Shown piece after piece: positions 23,653-36,639 of a stretch of DNA of 64,000 nucleotides. Position 1 is the stretch's first letter; each line of letters begins with the position of its first letter. Location of the stretch: assembly GCF_020991365.1 (NCBI RefSeq), contig NZ_JAJLRA010000027.1, forward strand, positions 1-64,000, written 5' to 3'. The position numbers and the translations under genes are program-made. The notes under the pieces are model-generated. The model did no database searches. It worked only from the letters and a program-made list of their open reading frames with translations, and was not told where the DNA came from. The stretch is from Streptacidiphilus sp. ASG 303. GTDB taxonomy: Bacteria > Actinomycetota > Actinomycetes > Streptomycetales > Streptomycetaceae.

Positions 23653-23809
23653 GGCCGCCCGCACACACGGCCGAGTGTCGAGAAGCAGTGCGAGCAGGAT
23701 GGGCAGGGCTCCACCACAGCACTGCCCCGCTACCGCAGGGCGCACGATGCCGCGCGCCGACGTGGTGGCCGCCTCCGCTGCAGGTCGTGCCCGCCCTGCA
23801 GGACCGCGG

Positions 23810-25582
23810 TCAGCCCTGTCCGCCGAGCATGATCTTCCGCACGCGCGTTGCCACCTGGAGATTGAGCCGGGTGTCCACGTCCGCGAGGTCGCAGCCGCCG
23901 ATCTCGCGGATGCGCTGGAGGCGGTAGCGCAGGGTGCTGCGGTGAACGGCCAGAGCGGTGGCGGTCTCGTCGTAGTTGCCACCGCAGTCGAAGTACTCGG
24001 AGAGCGTCTGCACCATGTCCGTGCCGTGCCGCTTGTCGTAGTCGATGAGGGACCCGAGCCACTCGCGGACGAACGCCTCCAGCTCGTGGAGGTCGTTCCC
24101 GGGCCCCAGGATCCGGTAGAGCCCCAGGTCGTCGAAGAACGTCGATCCGTCCCGTTCACGGGAGCGCTGCCGCACCTCCAGGGCCCGCAGCGCCTCCTGG
24201 TAGCAGCGGGGGATGCTGCCGGGGCAGTCGCAGCGGGCGCTGACCCCGGCCGACCAGCTGTGCGTGCCGAACTCCCGGTCGAGCGCCTCGTCCAGCGTGG
24301 CCTCGTCGGGCCTCGTCCCGGTCAGCAGGACCATGCAGTCGCCGCGGCGCATGGTCAGCGGCCGCAGGCCCAGCGCCGCCGCCGCCCGCTCGACGGGGCG
24401 CGTCAGGCGTTCGTCCGTCATCCTGCCGATGCAGTGCACCACCACCACGTAGTGCGGCCGGTGCAGGTCGTGGCCGACGGCGTCGGATCTGGCATACGCG
24501 CTCTTCTCGTCCGTGCCCTCCAGCAGGTCCTCGACCAGCTCGCGGTGCAGTCGCAGCTCTGCCTCCGCCAGGTTGCGCAGATGCATCAGCTCCAGGGAGA
24601 GCGACCGCACGGCTTGGCCCAGTGCGAACACGGTGAGGGCGTCCGCCGTCCCGTCGGGGTCCATCAGGGCCAGCACGCCCAGCACCTCGCCGCGTGGCCG
24701 GGCCAGGGCGACCAGCCGGTCCTTGACCCGGACCGGTTCCGCTCGGAGGGCCACCTCGCGCAGCATCTCCTCCCGGCGGGCGGTGACCGGCACCGGGTAG
24801 GGGGTGGGGGGGCCCGGGCCCGCCCAGGAACGCAGGTTGCCGAAGCGGTCCTCGACGAGTGCCGGCAGACCGGTGAGTTCGTACAGCGCCCGGGTGAGGC
24901 CGTCCTCTCCGCTCCCCAGGGCCGCGACCCGGTCGAGCGTCTCGTGGACGGTCCGCTGCTGCCGGATTTCCGTCCGCAGGGCGTCCAGCTGCCCGAGGAC
25001 GCCGGCCTGCTGGCTGCGCAGCCTGCTCAGCTCCCGGGCGTCGTCGCTCTGCCGGCGTCGTGCGATCGCCAGGGACAGGGCGGCCGCGGTGAGCCGCACG
25101 AGCATCGAGAGGAGGAAGCGGTCCTGCTCTCGAGGGGGGAACCGTGACGACACCGCCAGGTGGCCGAGTACGCCCTCGGGGCCTCGCAGGCCGAACGCCC
25201 AGCACCAGGGCCGCCCGGGAAGCGTCAGGGGGCCGTCCGTCCGGGCCAGCCTCCGCAGTTGCGCCCGGGCCTCGACCGCATCCGCGGATCCGGCGGCGCC
25301 GACCGGCTCGTCGCCGTTCGACAGAAGGCCGAGCTCGGCGCGGAACGGCCCGAGGACAGCGACGTGCGTCAGGGCAAGACCGAGGATCTCGCGCGCGTCC
25401 GTGCTGTCGAACAGGGTGCGCGAGAGTGCCAGCAGCCCGTACGGGTCCGTTGCGCTCCGAGCCGGAGCGGCCCCTCGGCCGGGGAGGTGCCGCTGCTCGT
25501 CCGCGGTCACGGCGGAGTCCACGACGTCCGTCTCCCGAGCGTCCCGGCGCGGAGACAGTCCTTGCCTCGTACGGTCGGCCAT
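23810..25582 (-). CDS. PucR/CdaR-family transcriptional regulator
   Basis: A 590-residue regulator. The N-terminal half looks GAF-like (EARAQLRRLARTDGPLTLPG, FPPREQDRFLLSMLVRLTAA). A GGDEF-like CdaR domain covers about residues 360-480 (HYVVVVHCIGRM, MRRGDCMVLLTGTR). The C-terminal helix-turn-helix is LSEYFDCGGNYDETATALAV, then HRSTLRYRLQRI. The ATG at 25582 was preferred to 25609 because GGAG sits 7 bases before it. It is divergent from the chaperone operon (828 bases between the starts) and could control it; no operator was identified. Confidence 0.85.
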   Translation of the reverse strand: MADRTRQGLSPRRDARETDVVDSAVTADEQRHLPGRGAAPARSATDPYGLLALSRTLFDSTDAREILGLALTHVAVLGPFRAELGLLSNGDEPVGAAGSADAVEARAQLRRLARTDGPLTLPGRPWCWAFGLRGPEGVLGHLAVSSRFPPREQDRFLLSMLVRLTAAALSLAIARRRQSDDARELSRLRSQQAGVLGQLDALRTEIRQQRTVHETLDRVAALGSGEDGLTRALYELTGLPALVEDRFGNLRSWAGPGPPTPYPVPVTARREEMLREVALRAEPVRVKDRLVALARPRGEVLGVLALMDPDGTADALTVFALGQAVRSLSLELMHLRNLAEAELRLHRELVEDLLEGTDEKSAYARSDAVGHDLHRPHYVVVVHCIGRMTDERLTRPVERAAAALGLRPLTMRRGDCMVLLTGTRPDEATLDEALDREFGTHSWSAGVSARCDCPGSIPRCYQEALRALEVRQRSRERDGSTFFDDLGLYRILGPGNDLHELEAFVREWLGSLIDYDKRHGTDMVQTLSEYFDCGGNYDETATALAVHRSTLRYRLQRIREIGGCDLADVDTRLNLQVATRVRKIMLGGQG

Positions 25583-25797
25583 GGGATCACTCCGTTCTCC
25601 CCATCTCATGCTAGGCCGGATTCCGGGTCCCCCGCTGCGCGTCGCCGACCCGAATCGTCCGTCCCGCCTCCTGTCCTCGCAGACCGACCGCCGGTGCCAC
25701 TTTTCGACCCGCCGTGCGCAGGTCCGGCGAACGTGTGAACAGCCATGCTGGGACCTGCGGGGACCGCTCGGCGGTCACCGCGGGAAAGGACTGGCCA
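25583..25797. other. regulator-side intergenic region
   Basis: No gene was seen in these 215 bases between the PucR-type regulator and the broken general-stress ORF. No HspR-type inverted repeat (CTTGAGT-N7-ACTCAAG) is visible here or up to the dnaK start. Confidence 0.5.
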
Positions 25798-26105
25798 TGA
25801 ACGAGCAGGCCCGTGCGATCGCTGCCCCGCCCCCGGTGGGCCAGGCAGCCGAACGTACCGTCGATCGCCTCGCCGACCAGGGCTTTCCCGTGAAGGAAGC
25901 GGTGATCACCGGCAGGGATGAAGGCCCGGCAGAGCCGGTGATCGCTCGCACGGGGCACGACGAGGCCGCGCTGCACGGCGCGGCCACCGGAGCGCAGCCC
26001 GGCACGCCTGCCTGCTGGATCCTCGGGGCTGCCGGACCGGCTGAGCCCGGTCGTCCCCCTTCGGTTCCTCGTCCTGAACAGGCTGATCACCGGCGCGGCC
26101 GCCGA
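25798..26105 (+). pseudogene. frameshifted general stress protein 17M-like gene
   Basis: The first frame reads AERTVDRLADQGFPVKEAVI and ARTGHDEAALHGAATGA, the N-terminal half of the actinobacterial GSP17M-like family (a short soluble domain and then a hydrophobic hairpin). The membrane-type continuation GLPDRLSPVVPLRFLVLNRL appears in another frame from about 26015, so at least one frameshift has occurred. An RBS (GGAAAGGA) precedes the ATG. It is probably a decayed stress gene that once headed the operon. Confidence 0.55.
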
Positions 26106-26410
26106 CGTCCGGCCGGCGTGCTGCCGCACGGGGCCCGAGGCGCCCGCCGGCTTTCACCTCCGTGCACCCGATGCGGTCCGGCGGGTGCGGCCCCATGGCG
26201 GACGAGGACGTCGCCGAAGAGGCCGTGCGGCCGGTCGCCGGGCCGGGGAGGAGGGCCGGCCGGAGTCCGGGGAGCGCCTCCCCGAAGGGCTGCCGCCCCG
26301 GAGGGGCCCGCCGCCGACTGCGTGAGCGCCGAAGCGTCGAAGCCGGGCGAACAGGGCCCGGAGGGTGAACGGCCGCCGACGGACGTCGACCGCCGTGGAA
26401 GGAGTTCCTC
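26106..26410. other. dnaK upstream region
   Basis: About 300 bases with no convincing gene. A strong Shine-Dalgarno (GAAGGAGT) ends 6 bases before the dnaK ATG. No HAIR/HspR or CIRCE element was found. Confidence 0.5.
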
Positions 26411-28315
<1,905 letters not shown>

Positions 28316-28325
28316 GGTAAGCGCC

Positions 28326-28910
28326 ATGCCGATCCCTCCCGAGGACCGAGCACCCGACCGGCCGCCCGCCGGCGCGGTACCACCGCCGCAGGGCGATCTG
28401 CCCGAGCCCGCCCCGCCGGCCACGGAGGCCGAGCCGGGGCCCGATACGGCCACCGGTCCGGCCGGGGCCGAGGACGAGTACGCGGCCGCGCTGAAGGCGG
28501 TCGAGGACCGCTGGCGGCGTGCGCTCGCCGACCTCGACAACCTGCGCAAGCGGCACGTCAGGGAACTGGACCGGGAGCGCGCGGCCGAACGCGCCCGCAC
28601 GGCCGCGGCCCTTCTTCCCGTCATCGACAACCTCGAACTGGCACTGGACCACGCGGCCTCCGACCCCGGGGCGATCGTCGAGGGGGTCCGCGCCGTGCGC
28701 GACCAGGCCGTGTCCATCCTCGAGCGCCTCGGGTACGGGCGTCACGCGGAGACCGGCGTCCCGTTCGACCCCTCCCGGCACGAGGTCGTCGGCGTGGTCC
28801 AGGACCCCGACGCCGAACCGAACACCGTGGCGCAGGTGCTGCGCCCCGGCTACGGCGAGGCCGAGCGGCAGTTGAGGCCGGCCGCCGTGACGGTCGCCAA
28901 GCGGGAGTGA
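28326..28910 (+). CDS. grpE: nucleotide exchange factor GrpE
   Basis: A 194-residue GrpE. A proline-rich, acidic N-terminal tail (about 50 residues) precedes the coiled-coil segment RRALADLDNLRKRHVRELDR. The conserved head follows: LLPVIDNLELALDHA, the GVPFDPSRHEVVGVV block and VAQVLRPGY. It releases ADP from DnaK. The gene begins 11 bases after dnaK and ends 7 before the dnaJ-type gene. Confidence 0.93.
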   Translation: MPIPPEDRAPDRPPAGAVPPPQGDLPEPAPPATEAEPGPDTATGPAGAEDEYAAALKAVEDRWRRALADLDNLRKRHVRELDRERAAERARTAAALLPVIDNLELALDHAASDPGAIVEGVRAVRDQAVSILERLGYGRHAETGVPFDPSRHEVVGVVQDPDAEPNTVAQVLRPGYGEAERQLRPAAVTVAKRE

Positions 28911-28916
28911 CGGGCC

Positions 28917-29852
28917 ATGGCACGCGACTTCTATGAGCTTCTCGGGATCCCGCGCAACGCCGACAAGGACGAGATCCAGCGGGCGTACCGCACACTGGCC
29001 CGCAAGTACCACCCCGACGTCAACAAGGACCCCTCGGCGGAGGAGCGGTTCAAGGAGGTCAACGAGGCCTTCAGCGTCCTGTCCGACCCTGACCAGCGGA
29101 GCCGTTACGACCGCTTCGGCGAGGATTTCCGGAAGGTCCCCGAGGACTGGGAGGAGCGGGTCGGTGCCGGCGCGGGCCCCGGCAGCGGCTTCCGCCGGTC
29201 CACCGGGGGCGGCCCCCGCAGCAGATACGCCACCAGCGGCTTCGGCGCGGAGGGCGTCGACGTCGACGACCTGTTCGGCTCGTTCTTCGGGGGCGGCGGA
29301 CGCATCCGTGTCCCCGGAGCCGACCAGGAGGCCGAGCTGCCGCTCACCGTCGAGGAGGCCCACCGCGGAGGCCGCCGTACCGTCACCCTCGCCGGGCCCT
29401 CCGGGCAGCGGCGCTACGAGGTGGACCTACCGCCCGGCGTCGTCGACGGGCAGCGCATCCGGTTGGCGGGCGAGGGCGGCCGCGGCAGCGGCGACGGCTC
29501 CGCGGGGGACCTGTACCTGCGGGTGCGGATCCAGCCGCACCCCCGGTTCCGCGTCGACGGCCGGGATGTGTACGTGCAGCTTCCGGTCACCCCCTGGGAG
29601 GCCGCGCTGGGCGCGACGGTTCCTGTGCCCACGCCGAGCGGGGCGACGGCCAAGGTGGCCGTGCCCGCCGGGTCCTCCAGCGGTCGGCGGCTGCGGCTGC
29701 GCGGTGAGGGCCTGCCGGGACCGCGTGGTGCCGACGGCAACCTCTACGCCGAGCTCCGGGTCATGGTGCCGCCCGAGGTCGGCGACCGGGAGCGCGAACT
29801 GTTCGAGGAGCTCGCCGCTGTCTCCTCGTTCGACCCCAGGAGGACACGATGA
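28917..29852 (+). CDS. DnaJ-class co-chaperone of CbpA type
   Basis: A 311-residue J protein. The J domain (residues 4-70) has RKYHPDVNKD with the HPD motif that stimulates DnaK. A Gly-rich linker follows, then two C-terminal substrate-binding beta domains (TVEEAHRGGRRTVTL, DLPPGVVDGQRIRLAGEG, DLYLRVRIQPHPRFRVDGRD). There is no CxxCxGxG zinc finger, so it is class B (CbpA-like) rather than canonical DnaJ. Its last codon overlaps the start of the CbpM-like gene (ATGA). Confidence 0.92.
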   Translation: MARDFYELLGIPRNADKDEIQRAYRTLARKYHPDVNKDPSAEERFKEVNEAFSVLSDPDQRSRYDRFGEDFRKVPEDWEERVGAGAGPGSGFRRSTGGGPRSRYATSGFGAEGVDVDDLFGSFFGGGGRIRVPGADQEAELPLTVEEAHRGGRRTVTLAGPSGQRRYEVDLPPGVVDGQRIRLAGEGGRGSGDGSAGDLYLRVRIQPHPRFRVDGRDVYVQLPVTPWEAALGATVPVPTPSGATAKVAVPAGSSSGRRLRLRGEGLPGPRGADGNLYAELRVMVPPEVGDRERELFEELAAVSSFDPRRTR

Positions 29853-30213
29853 GCGACCGACCCGCCGAGGCGCGTCAGGCCTTTTCGCTGACCGCTGCCC
29901 CGCCGGCACGCGTCCAGTACGCGATCGTACCGGTGCCCAGGCTCTCCCTGCAGACGGTTGCCCGCCGCTCCGGCGTCCATCCCGACCTCATCCGCCGGTT
30001 CGTCGCTCTGGGGCTGGTCGAGGCCGAGCGTGACGCCTCCGGAGGGCTGGTGTTCGCACCCGCGGCACCGGCCGCCCTCGCCCGGGTCCAGCGGCTGCGC
30101 ACCGGGCTGTGCCTCAACTACGCATCCATCGGCCTGGTGCTCGACCTGCTGGACCGCATCAGCCTGCTCGAAGCCGCACTGCGCCGCGCCGGTACGAGGA
30201 GTGACATACCGCC

Positions 30214-30223
<10 letters not shown>
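29849..30223 (+). CDS. CbpM/MerR-like chaperone modulator
   Basis: A 124-residue protein with a winged-helix MerR-like core, [20 protein letters not shown] and [16 protein letters not shown], then a helical segment ([20 protein letters not shown]). CbpM proteins bind the J domain of CbpA and inhibit it; HspR-type relatives bind DNA. The position directly after cbpA favours the CbpM role, but DNA binding is not excluded. It starts within the dnaJ-type stop and overlaps clpB by 10 bases. Confidence 0.75.
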
Positions 30224-32849
<2,626 letters not shown>

Positions 32850-32853
<4 letters not shown>

Positions 32854-33296
32854 ACACGATCCAGGCGGTGACCGTCAGCTGTCCGAACTGCGGGCGCAGG
32901 AACCGGACACCCGTGGCTGCGAAGGGGCGCCCCACGTGCGGACACTGCAAGCAGCCCCTGCCGTGGACGGTGGATGCGGGTGACGACGACTTCACCGAGA
33001 TCGCCGAGCAGGCCGATGTCCCCGTCGTGGTCGACCTGTGGGCCACCTGGTGCGGTCCCTGCCGCACGGTCAGCCCGGCGCTGGAGCAGGTGGCCACCGA
33101 CCTCGCCGGCCGAATCAAACTCGTCAAGGTCGACGTCGACAGAAGCCCGCGGCTGTCGCAGCGTTTCGAGGTGCAGGCGGTGCCGACACTGCTCGTCCTC
33201 GACAAGGGGAGGGCCGTCGCCCGGCAGACAGGAGCGGCACCGGCCCCCGTTCTGCGCCAGTGGGTGGAGCAGTCGATCATGACCCGGGAAGGGTGA
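32850..33296 (+). CDS. thioredoxin with N-terminal zinc ribbon (Trx2/TrxC type)
   Basis: A 148-residue thioredoxin. Two CxxC pairs at the N-terminus ([18 protein letters not shown]) form the zinc ribbon of TrxC-type proteins. The thioredoxin fold has the active site [10 protein letters not shown] near residue 68 and the cis-proline in VQAVPTLLV. It reduces disulfides in stressed proteins. The ClpB stop overlaps its start. The nearby reductase-like flavoprotein lacks a CxxC pair, so the electron donor for this thioredoxin is probably the housekeeping TrxR. Confidence 0.92.
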
Positions 33297-33301
33297 TCCG
33301 G

Positions 33302-33565
33302 ATGACCCTGTACGCAGACCCCCACCTCGCGCTCGTCAAGCCGGTCCGGCCCCGGACCCCGCAAGGGTGCCAGGAGTGCCTGCTGCTCGGCTCCCCGTGG
33401 GTCCATCTGAGGCTCTGCCTGACCTGCGGGCACGTCGGCTGCTGCGACTCCTCGCCCAACAAGCACGCGCGCAGGCACGCCGCCGCCGACGCCCATCCGA
33501 TCGTGCGGTCGTTCGAGCCCGGCGAGGAATGGCGCTGGTGCTACGTCCACGAGGCGTTCGTCTGA
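33302..33565 (+). CDS. UBP-type zinc finger protein
   Basis: An 87-residue protein that is almost entirely a ZnF-UBP domain: CQECLLLGSPWVHLRLCLTC, GHVGCCDSSPNKHARRH and HPIVRSFEPGEEWRWCYVH, with the spaced Cys/His ligands. Eukaryotic relatives bind ubiquitin C-termini. Bacterial single-domain versions are common in actinobacteria, often beside thioredoxin-reductase-like genes, with unknown ligand. It starts 6 bases after the thioredoxin gene; its stop shares one base with the next ATG (TGATG). Confidence 0.88.
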   Translation: MTLYADPHLALVKPVRPRTPQGCQECLLLGSPWVHLRLCLTCGHVGCCDSSPNKHARRHAAADAHPIVRSFEPGEEWRWCYVHEAFV

Positions 33566-35379
33566 TGTCCGGCGACCAGTTGCTGCCGGGCGAAGAACCG
33601 GTGCCCGAGGGAACGGACGAGGCCGCATGCCGGGAGACCCCGGATGTCAACGGGGCTTATCCTCGCCTGACGGAGGACCAGATAGCGCGTCTGACGGAGC
33701 GCGGGCAGCACCGGAGCACGGCCCCGAACGACGTGCTGATCCAGGAGGGCGAGCGCTGCGAGACGTTCTTCGTCGTCCTCAGCGGTTCCGTCGCAGTCGT
33801 CGAGGACTACGGCACCCCCGAGGAGCACGTGCTGCGCGTGCACGGCCCCGGCCGCTTCATGGGCGAACTCGGCCTCCTCCACGGGCAGGTGGCCTTCTAC
33901 TCAGCTGTCGCCAGGGAGCCGGGCCAGGTTCTCGTCGTCTCCGTGGACGAGCTGCGCCGCCTGGTGGCCCGGGACGCGACGATCGGAGACGTCGTACTGC
34001 GCGCCTGTCTGGGCCGTCGCGCACTGCTCGTCGGACAGGGAGCCGGCTTCCGCATCATCGGCTCGCGCTACTCGCCCGACACCAGGCGGCTGCGCGAGTT
34101 CGCCATCCGCAACCGGCTCCCGCACCGGTGGATCGACCTGGAGACCGATGAGGAGGCCGAGGGACTGCTGCGCCGCTTCGGCGTCGGCCCGGAGGAGACA
34201 CCGCTGGTCATCTGGCGGGACACCACCCTGCTGCGCAACCCCGGCAACGCGGCACTGGCCCGGCTCATCGGCCTGCCGGCACTGCCTGCCGCAGGCTGTC
34301 ACGGCGATGTCCTCATCGTCGGCTCCGGACCCGCCGGTCTCGCTGCCGCGGTGTACGCCGCGTCCGAGGGCCTGAGCACCACCGTGGTGGAGGCGTTGGC
34401 CACCGGGGGCCAGGCCGGCACGTCGTCCCGCATCGAGAATCTGCTCGGCTTCCCCTCCGGGATCTCCGGCGCCGAGCTCACCGAGCGTGCCCTGCTCCAG
34501 GCCGACAAGTTCGGCGCCAGGATCAGCATCCCGGCGGAGGCGACCGGTCTCCGACCTGAGGACGACGACCACTACGTGGTGGCGTTCGCCGACGGCAGCC
34601 GGATCGCCGCCCGCGCCGTCGTGCTGGCTGTGGGCGCCCGCTACCGCCGGCTGCAGGTGCCCGGCATCGAACGTCTGGAGGGAACAAGCGTCCACTATTC
34701 GGCGAACGTCTACGAGGCCCAGCAGTGCCGCACCGACCCGGTGGCCGTGGTCGGCGGCGGCAATTCGGCGGGCCAGGCGGTGCTGTTCCTCGCCGGGTAC
34801 GCGCCGAAGGTGTACCTGCTGGTCCGAGGGCCCAGCCTTGAGGCCCACATGTCCCGCTACCTGATCGACCAGGTCGACGCCCATCCGCAGGTGGAGGTCA
34901 TGCTGCACACCGAGGTCACCAAGGTCGTGGGCCGGCAGGTCCTCGAGGAGCTCGACGTGGTCGACAACCGCACGGGCCGGCACCGCCCGCTCGCCGTACG
35001 GGGCCTGTTCGTCTTCACCGGCGCAGACCCCCACACCGAGTGGCTCGCCGGCACCATCGCCCTCGACTCCCGCGGTTTCGTCCTCACCGGGCCCGAGGCC
35101 CTGGAGGCATGTGCCCGCCCCGAGGTGTGGCACGGTCGCGGGCGCTCCTGCATGACCCTGGAGGCCAGCCTGCCCGGGGTCTTCGCGGTCGGGGACGTCC
35201 GCAGCGGCTCGGTGAAGCGGGTGGCATCGGCGGCAGGAGAGGGCGCGATGGCCATCCACTTCGTCCACCGGCACCTGGGGCATTCGGCCGTACCCGGCAG
35301 CATGGGCACGCCCGCCCCCGTGGGCGGCTCGGACGTCTCCCCGCGCATACGCCACAAGGAGTCCGCCTGGCTCGCATGA
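33565..35379 (+). CDS. cNMP-binding-domain thioredoxin reductase-like flavoprotein without CxxC
   Basis: A 604-residue fusion. Residues 30-155 form a cyclic-nucleotide-binding-type domain (IQEGERCETFFVVLSGSVAV, GPGRFMGELGLL). Residues 165-245 resemble a thioredoxin-fold segment without cysteines (EETPLVIWRDTTLLRNPGN). Residues 250-580 form a TrxR-type FAD/NAD(P)H domain (DVLIVGSGPAGLAAAVYAAS, GGQAGTSSRIENLLGFP, VAVVGGGNSAGQAVLFLAGY, GVFAVGDVRSGSVKRVASA). The CxxC pair that TrxR places before VVGGGNSA is replaced by YEAQQCRTDP, with a single Cys. It cannot act as classical TrxR; a ligand-gated NAD(P)H oxidase or transhydrogenase role is possible (inference). Confidence 0.88.
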   Translation: MSGDQLLPGEEPVPEGTDEAACRETPDVNGAYPRLTEDQIARLTERGQHRSTAPNDVLIQEGERCETFFVVLSGSVAVVEDYGTPEEHVLRVHGPGRFMGELGLLHGQVAFYSAVAREPGQVLVVSVDELRRLVARDATIGDVVLRACLGRRALLVGQGAGFRIIGSRYSPDTRRLREFAIRNRLPHRWIDLETDEEAEGLLRRFGVGPEETPLVIWRDTTLLRNPGNAALARLIGLPALPAAGCHGDVLIVGSGPAGLAAAVYAASEGLSTTVVEALATGGQAGTSSRIENLLGFPSGISGAELTERALLQADKFGARISIPAEATGLRPEDDDHYVVAFADGSRIAARAVVLAVGARYRRLQVPGIERLEGTSVHYSANVYEAQQCRTDPVAVVGGGNSAGQAVLFLAGYAPKVYLLVRGPSLEAHMSRYLIDQVDAHPQVEVMLHTEVTKVVGRQVLEELDVVDNRTGRHRPLAVRGLFVFTGADPHTEWLAGTIALDSRGFVLTGPEALEACARPEVWHGRGRSCMTLEASLPGVFAVGDVRSGSVKRVASAAGEGAMAIHFVHRHLGHSAVPGSMGTPAPVGGSDVSPRIRHKESAWLA

Positions 35380-35547
35380 CACAGGGCGGGCGACGAGCCC
35401 CGGGAAGGAGGGCGACGGCTCCACCCGTCCGGCGCCACCGGGCGGCGGAACAGACGACGAACACCGCAGGACCCGCCCACCCCCCGAGCACGGCTGAACC
35501 CGAAGTCGCGCCGACTGTCCACGGCGATGGATGGACGCACCGGAACG

Positions 35548-36639
35548 ATGAACGCACCAGAACAGGGTGACCCGGCCGGACGAGTGACGCTCGATCTCGT
35601 CCTGGTGTCCGACCCCGGGTGGCCGACCGACATCGCGCACCGCCTGAAGGCCGAGCTCACCGGCCTCCTCAGCGGAGTCCGGGTGGACGTGGACTGGCGT
35701 GTGTCGGTGAATTCCAGCGCCCTCGCGCTCGCCGCGCAGGGCGACTCGCCGAGCATGGTGCAGGCGCTCACCGAACGACTGCACGACAGAACGTGGGACC
35801 TGGCCTTGTTCGTCACGGACCTGCCCTACCGGGCCAACGCCCGGCCCGTCGTGCTGATGGTGAGCCGGCCTGAGCGTGTCGGCCTGGTGTCTCTGCCGTC
35901 ACTCGGATGGTTCCGCGTCACCCGCAGGGCGCGGGATGCGGCGCTCTACGCCGTCTCCGAACTCCTCGCAGCGGCGGCCGAACCCACGTCGGCACAGGAG
36001 GATGTGCAGCGGCCGGGCGGGACCGAGCGGTATCTGGTGCTGCCGGGCCGCAGCGGGAGACTGCGCCTGCTCACCGGAATGGTCCGGGCCAACCGCCCGT
36101 GGCTGCTGTTCACCGGCTTGTCCCGGGTCCTCGCTGTCGTCTTCGCGACTGCCTCCTTCGGCCTGCTGAGCAGCGACGTCTGGAACGTCAGCCGCCATTT
36201 CGGTCCAGGCCGGGCCTGCGGGCTCACCTTTCTCTCCGTCACCGCTGTGGTGGCCTGGCTCGTCATCGACCACGAACTGTGGGAGCGGCCCCGGGGCAGA
36301 CCGGCCCGGCATCAGGCTCGGCTGTACAACCTGGCCACAGTCGTCACCCTCTACCTGGGGATCGCTTTCCTGTACGCCGTGCTGTACGTGCTCATCGCTC
36401 TCACGGCACTGTTCCTGCTCGCACCCGGGACGCTGGGACCGGTGCTCGGGCACGAACCCGGCGCGGCCTACTACCTGTCCCTCGCATGGTTCATCACGTC
36501 CATGGGGACGGTGGGCGGCGCGCTGGGTGCGGGGCTGGAGGACGATCAGGTGGTGCGGCAGGCGGCCTACGGGGAGCGCCAACGGCTGGGGCAACGGCAG
36601 GACACGACCTGGCCCGACAACGGCGGACAAGGGCCTTGA
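35548..36639 (+). CDS. membrane protein of unknown function at the end of the stress operon
   Basis: A 363-residue protein. A cytoplasmic N-terminal domain of about 170 residues (LDLVLVSDPGWPTDIAHRLK, DLALFVTDLPYRANARPVVL) is followed by four to five hydrophobic segments (LLFTGLSRVLAVVFATASFG, LTFLSVTAVVAWLVI, LYLGIAFLYAVLYVLIALTA, YYLSLAWFITSMGTVGGALG). It is not a family I can name. The ATG at 35548 was chosen; ATG 35527 in the same frame would add seven residues. A 168-base gap separates it from the reductase-like gene, so it may have its own promoter. Confidence 0.7.
   Translation: MNAPEQGDPAGRVTLDLVLVSDPGWPTDIAHRLKAELTGLLSGVRVDVDWRVSVNSSALALAAQGDSPSMVQALTERLHDRTWDLALFVTDLPYRANARPVVLMVSRPERVGLVSLPSLGWFRVTRRARDAALYAVSELLAAAAEPTSAQEDVQRPGGTERYLVLPGRSGRLRLLTGMVRANRPWLLFTGLSRVLAVVFATASFGLLSSDVWNVSRHFGPGRACGLTFLSVTAVVAWLVIDHELWERPRGRPARHQARLYNLATVVTLYLGIAFLYAVLYVLIALTALFLLAPGTLGPVLGHEPGAAYYLSLAWFITSMGTVGGALGAGLEDDQVVRQAAYGERQRLGQRQDTTWPDNGGQGP

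Noticed and set aside
25583-26410. Search for an HspR (HAIR) or CIRCE element before dnaK
   Set aside because: No CTTGAGT-N7-ACTCAAG or CIRCE-like inverted repeat is visible, so HspR or HrcA control is not claimed.
33565-35379. Naming the flavoprotein thioredoxin reductase (trxB)
   Set aside because: The CxxC active disulfide is missing, so the classical activity is not supported.
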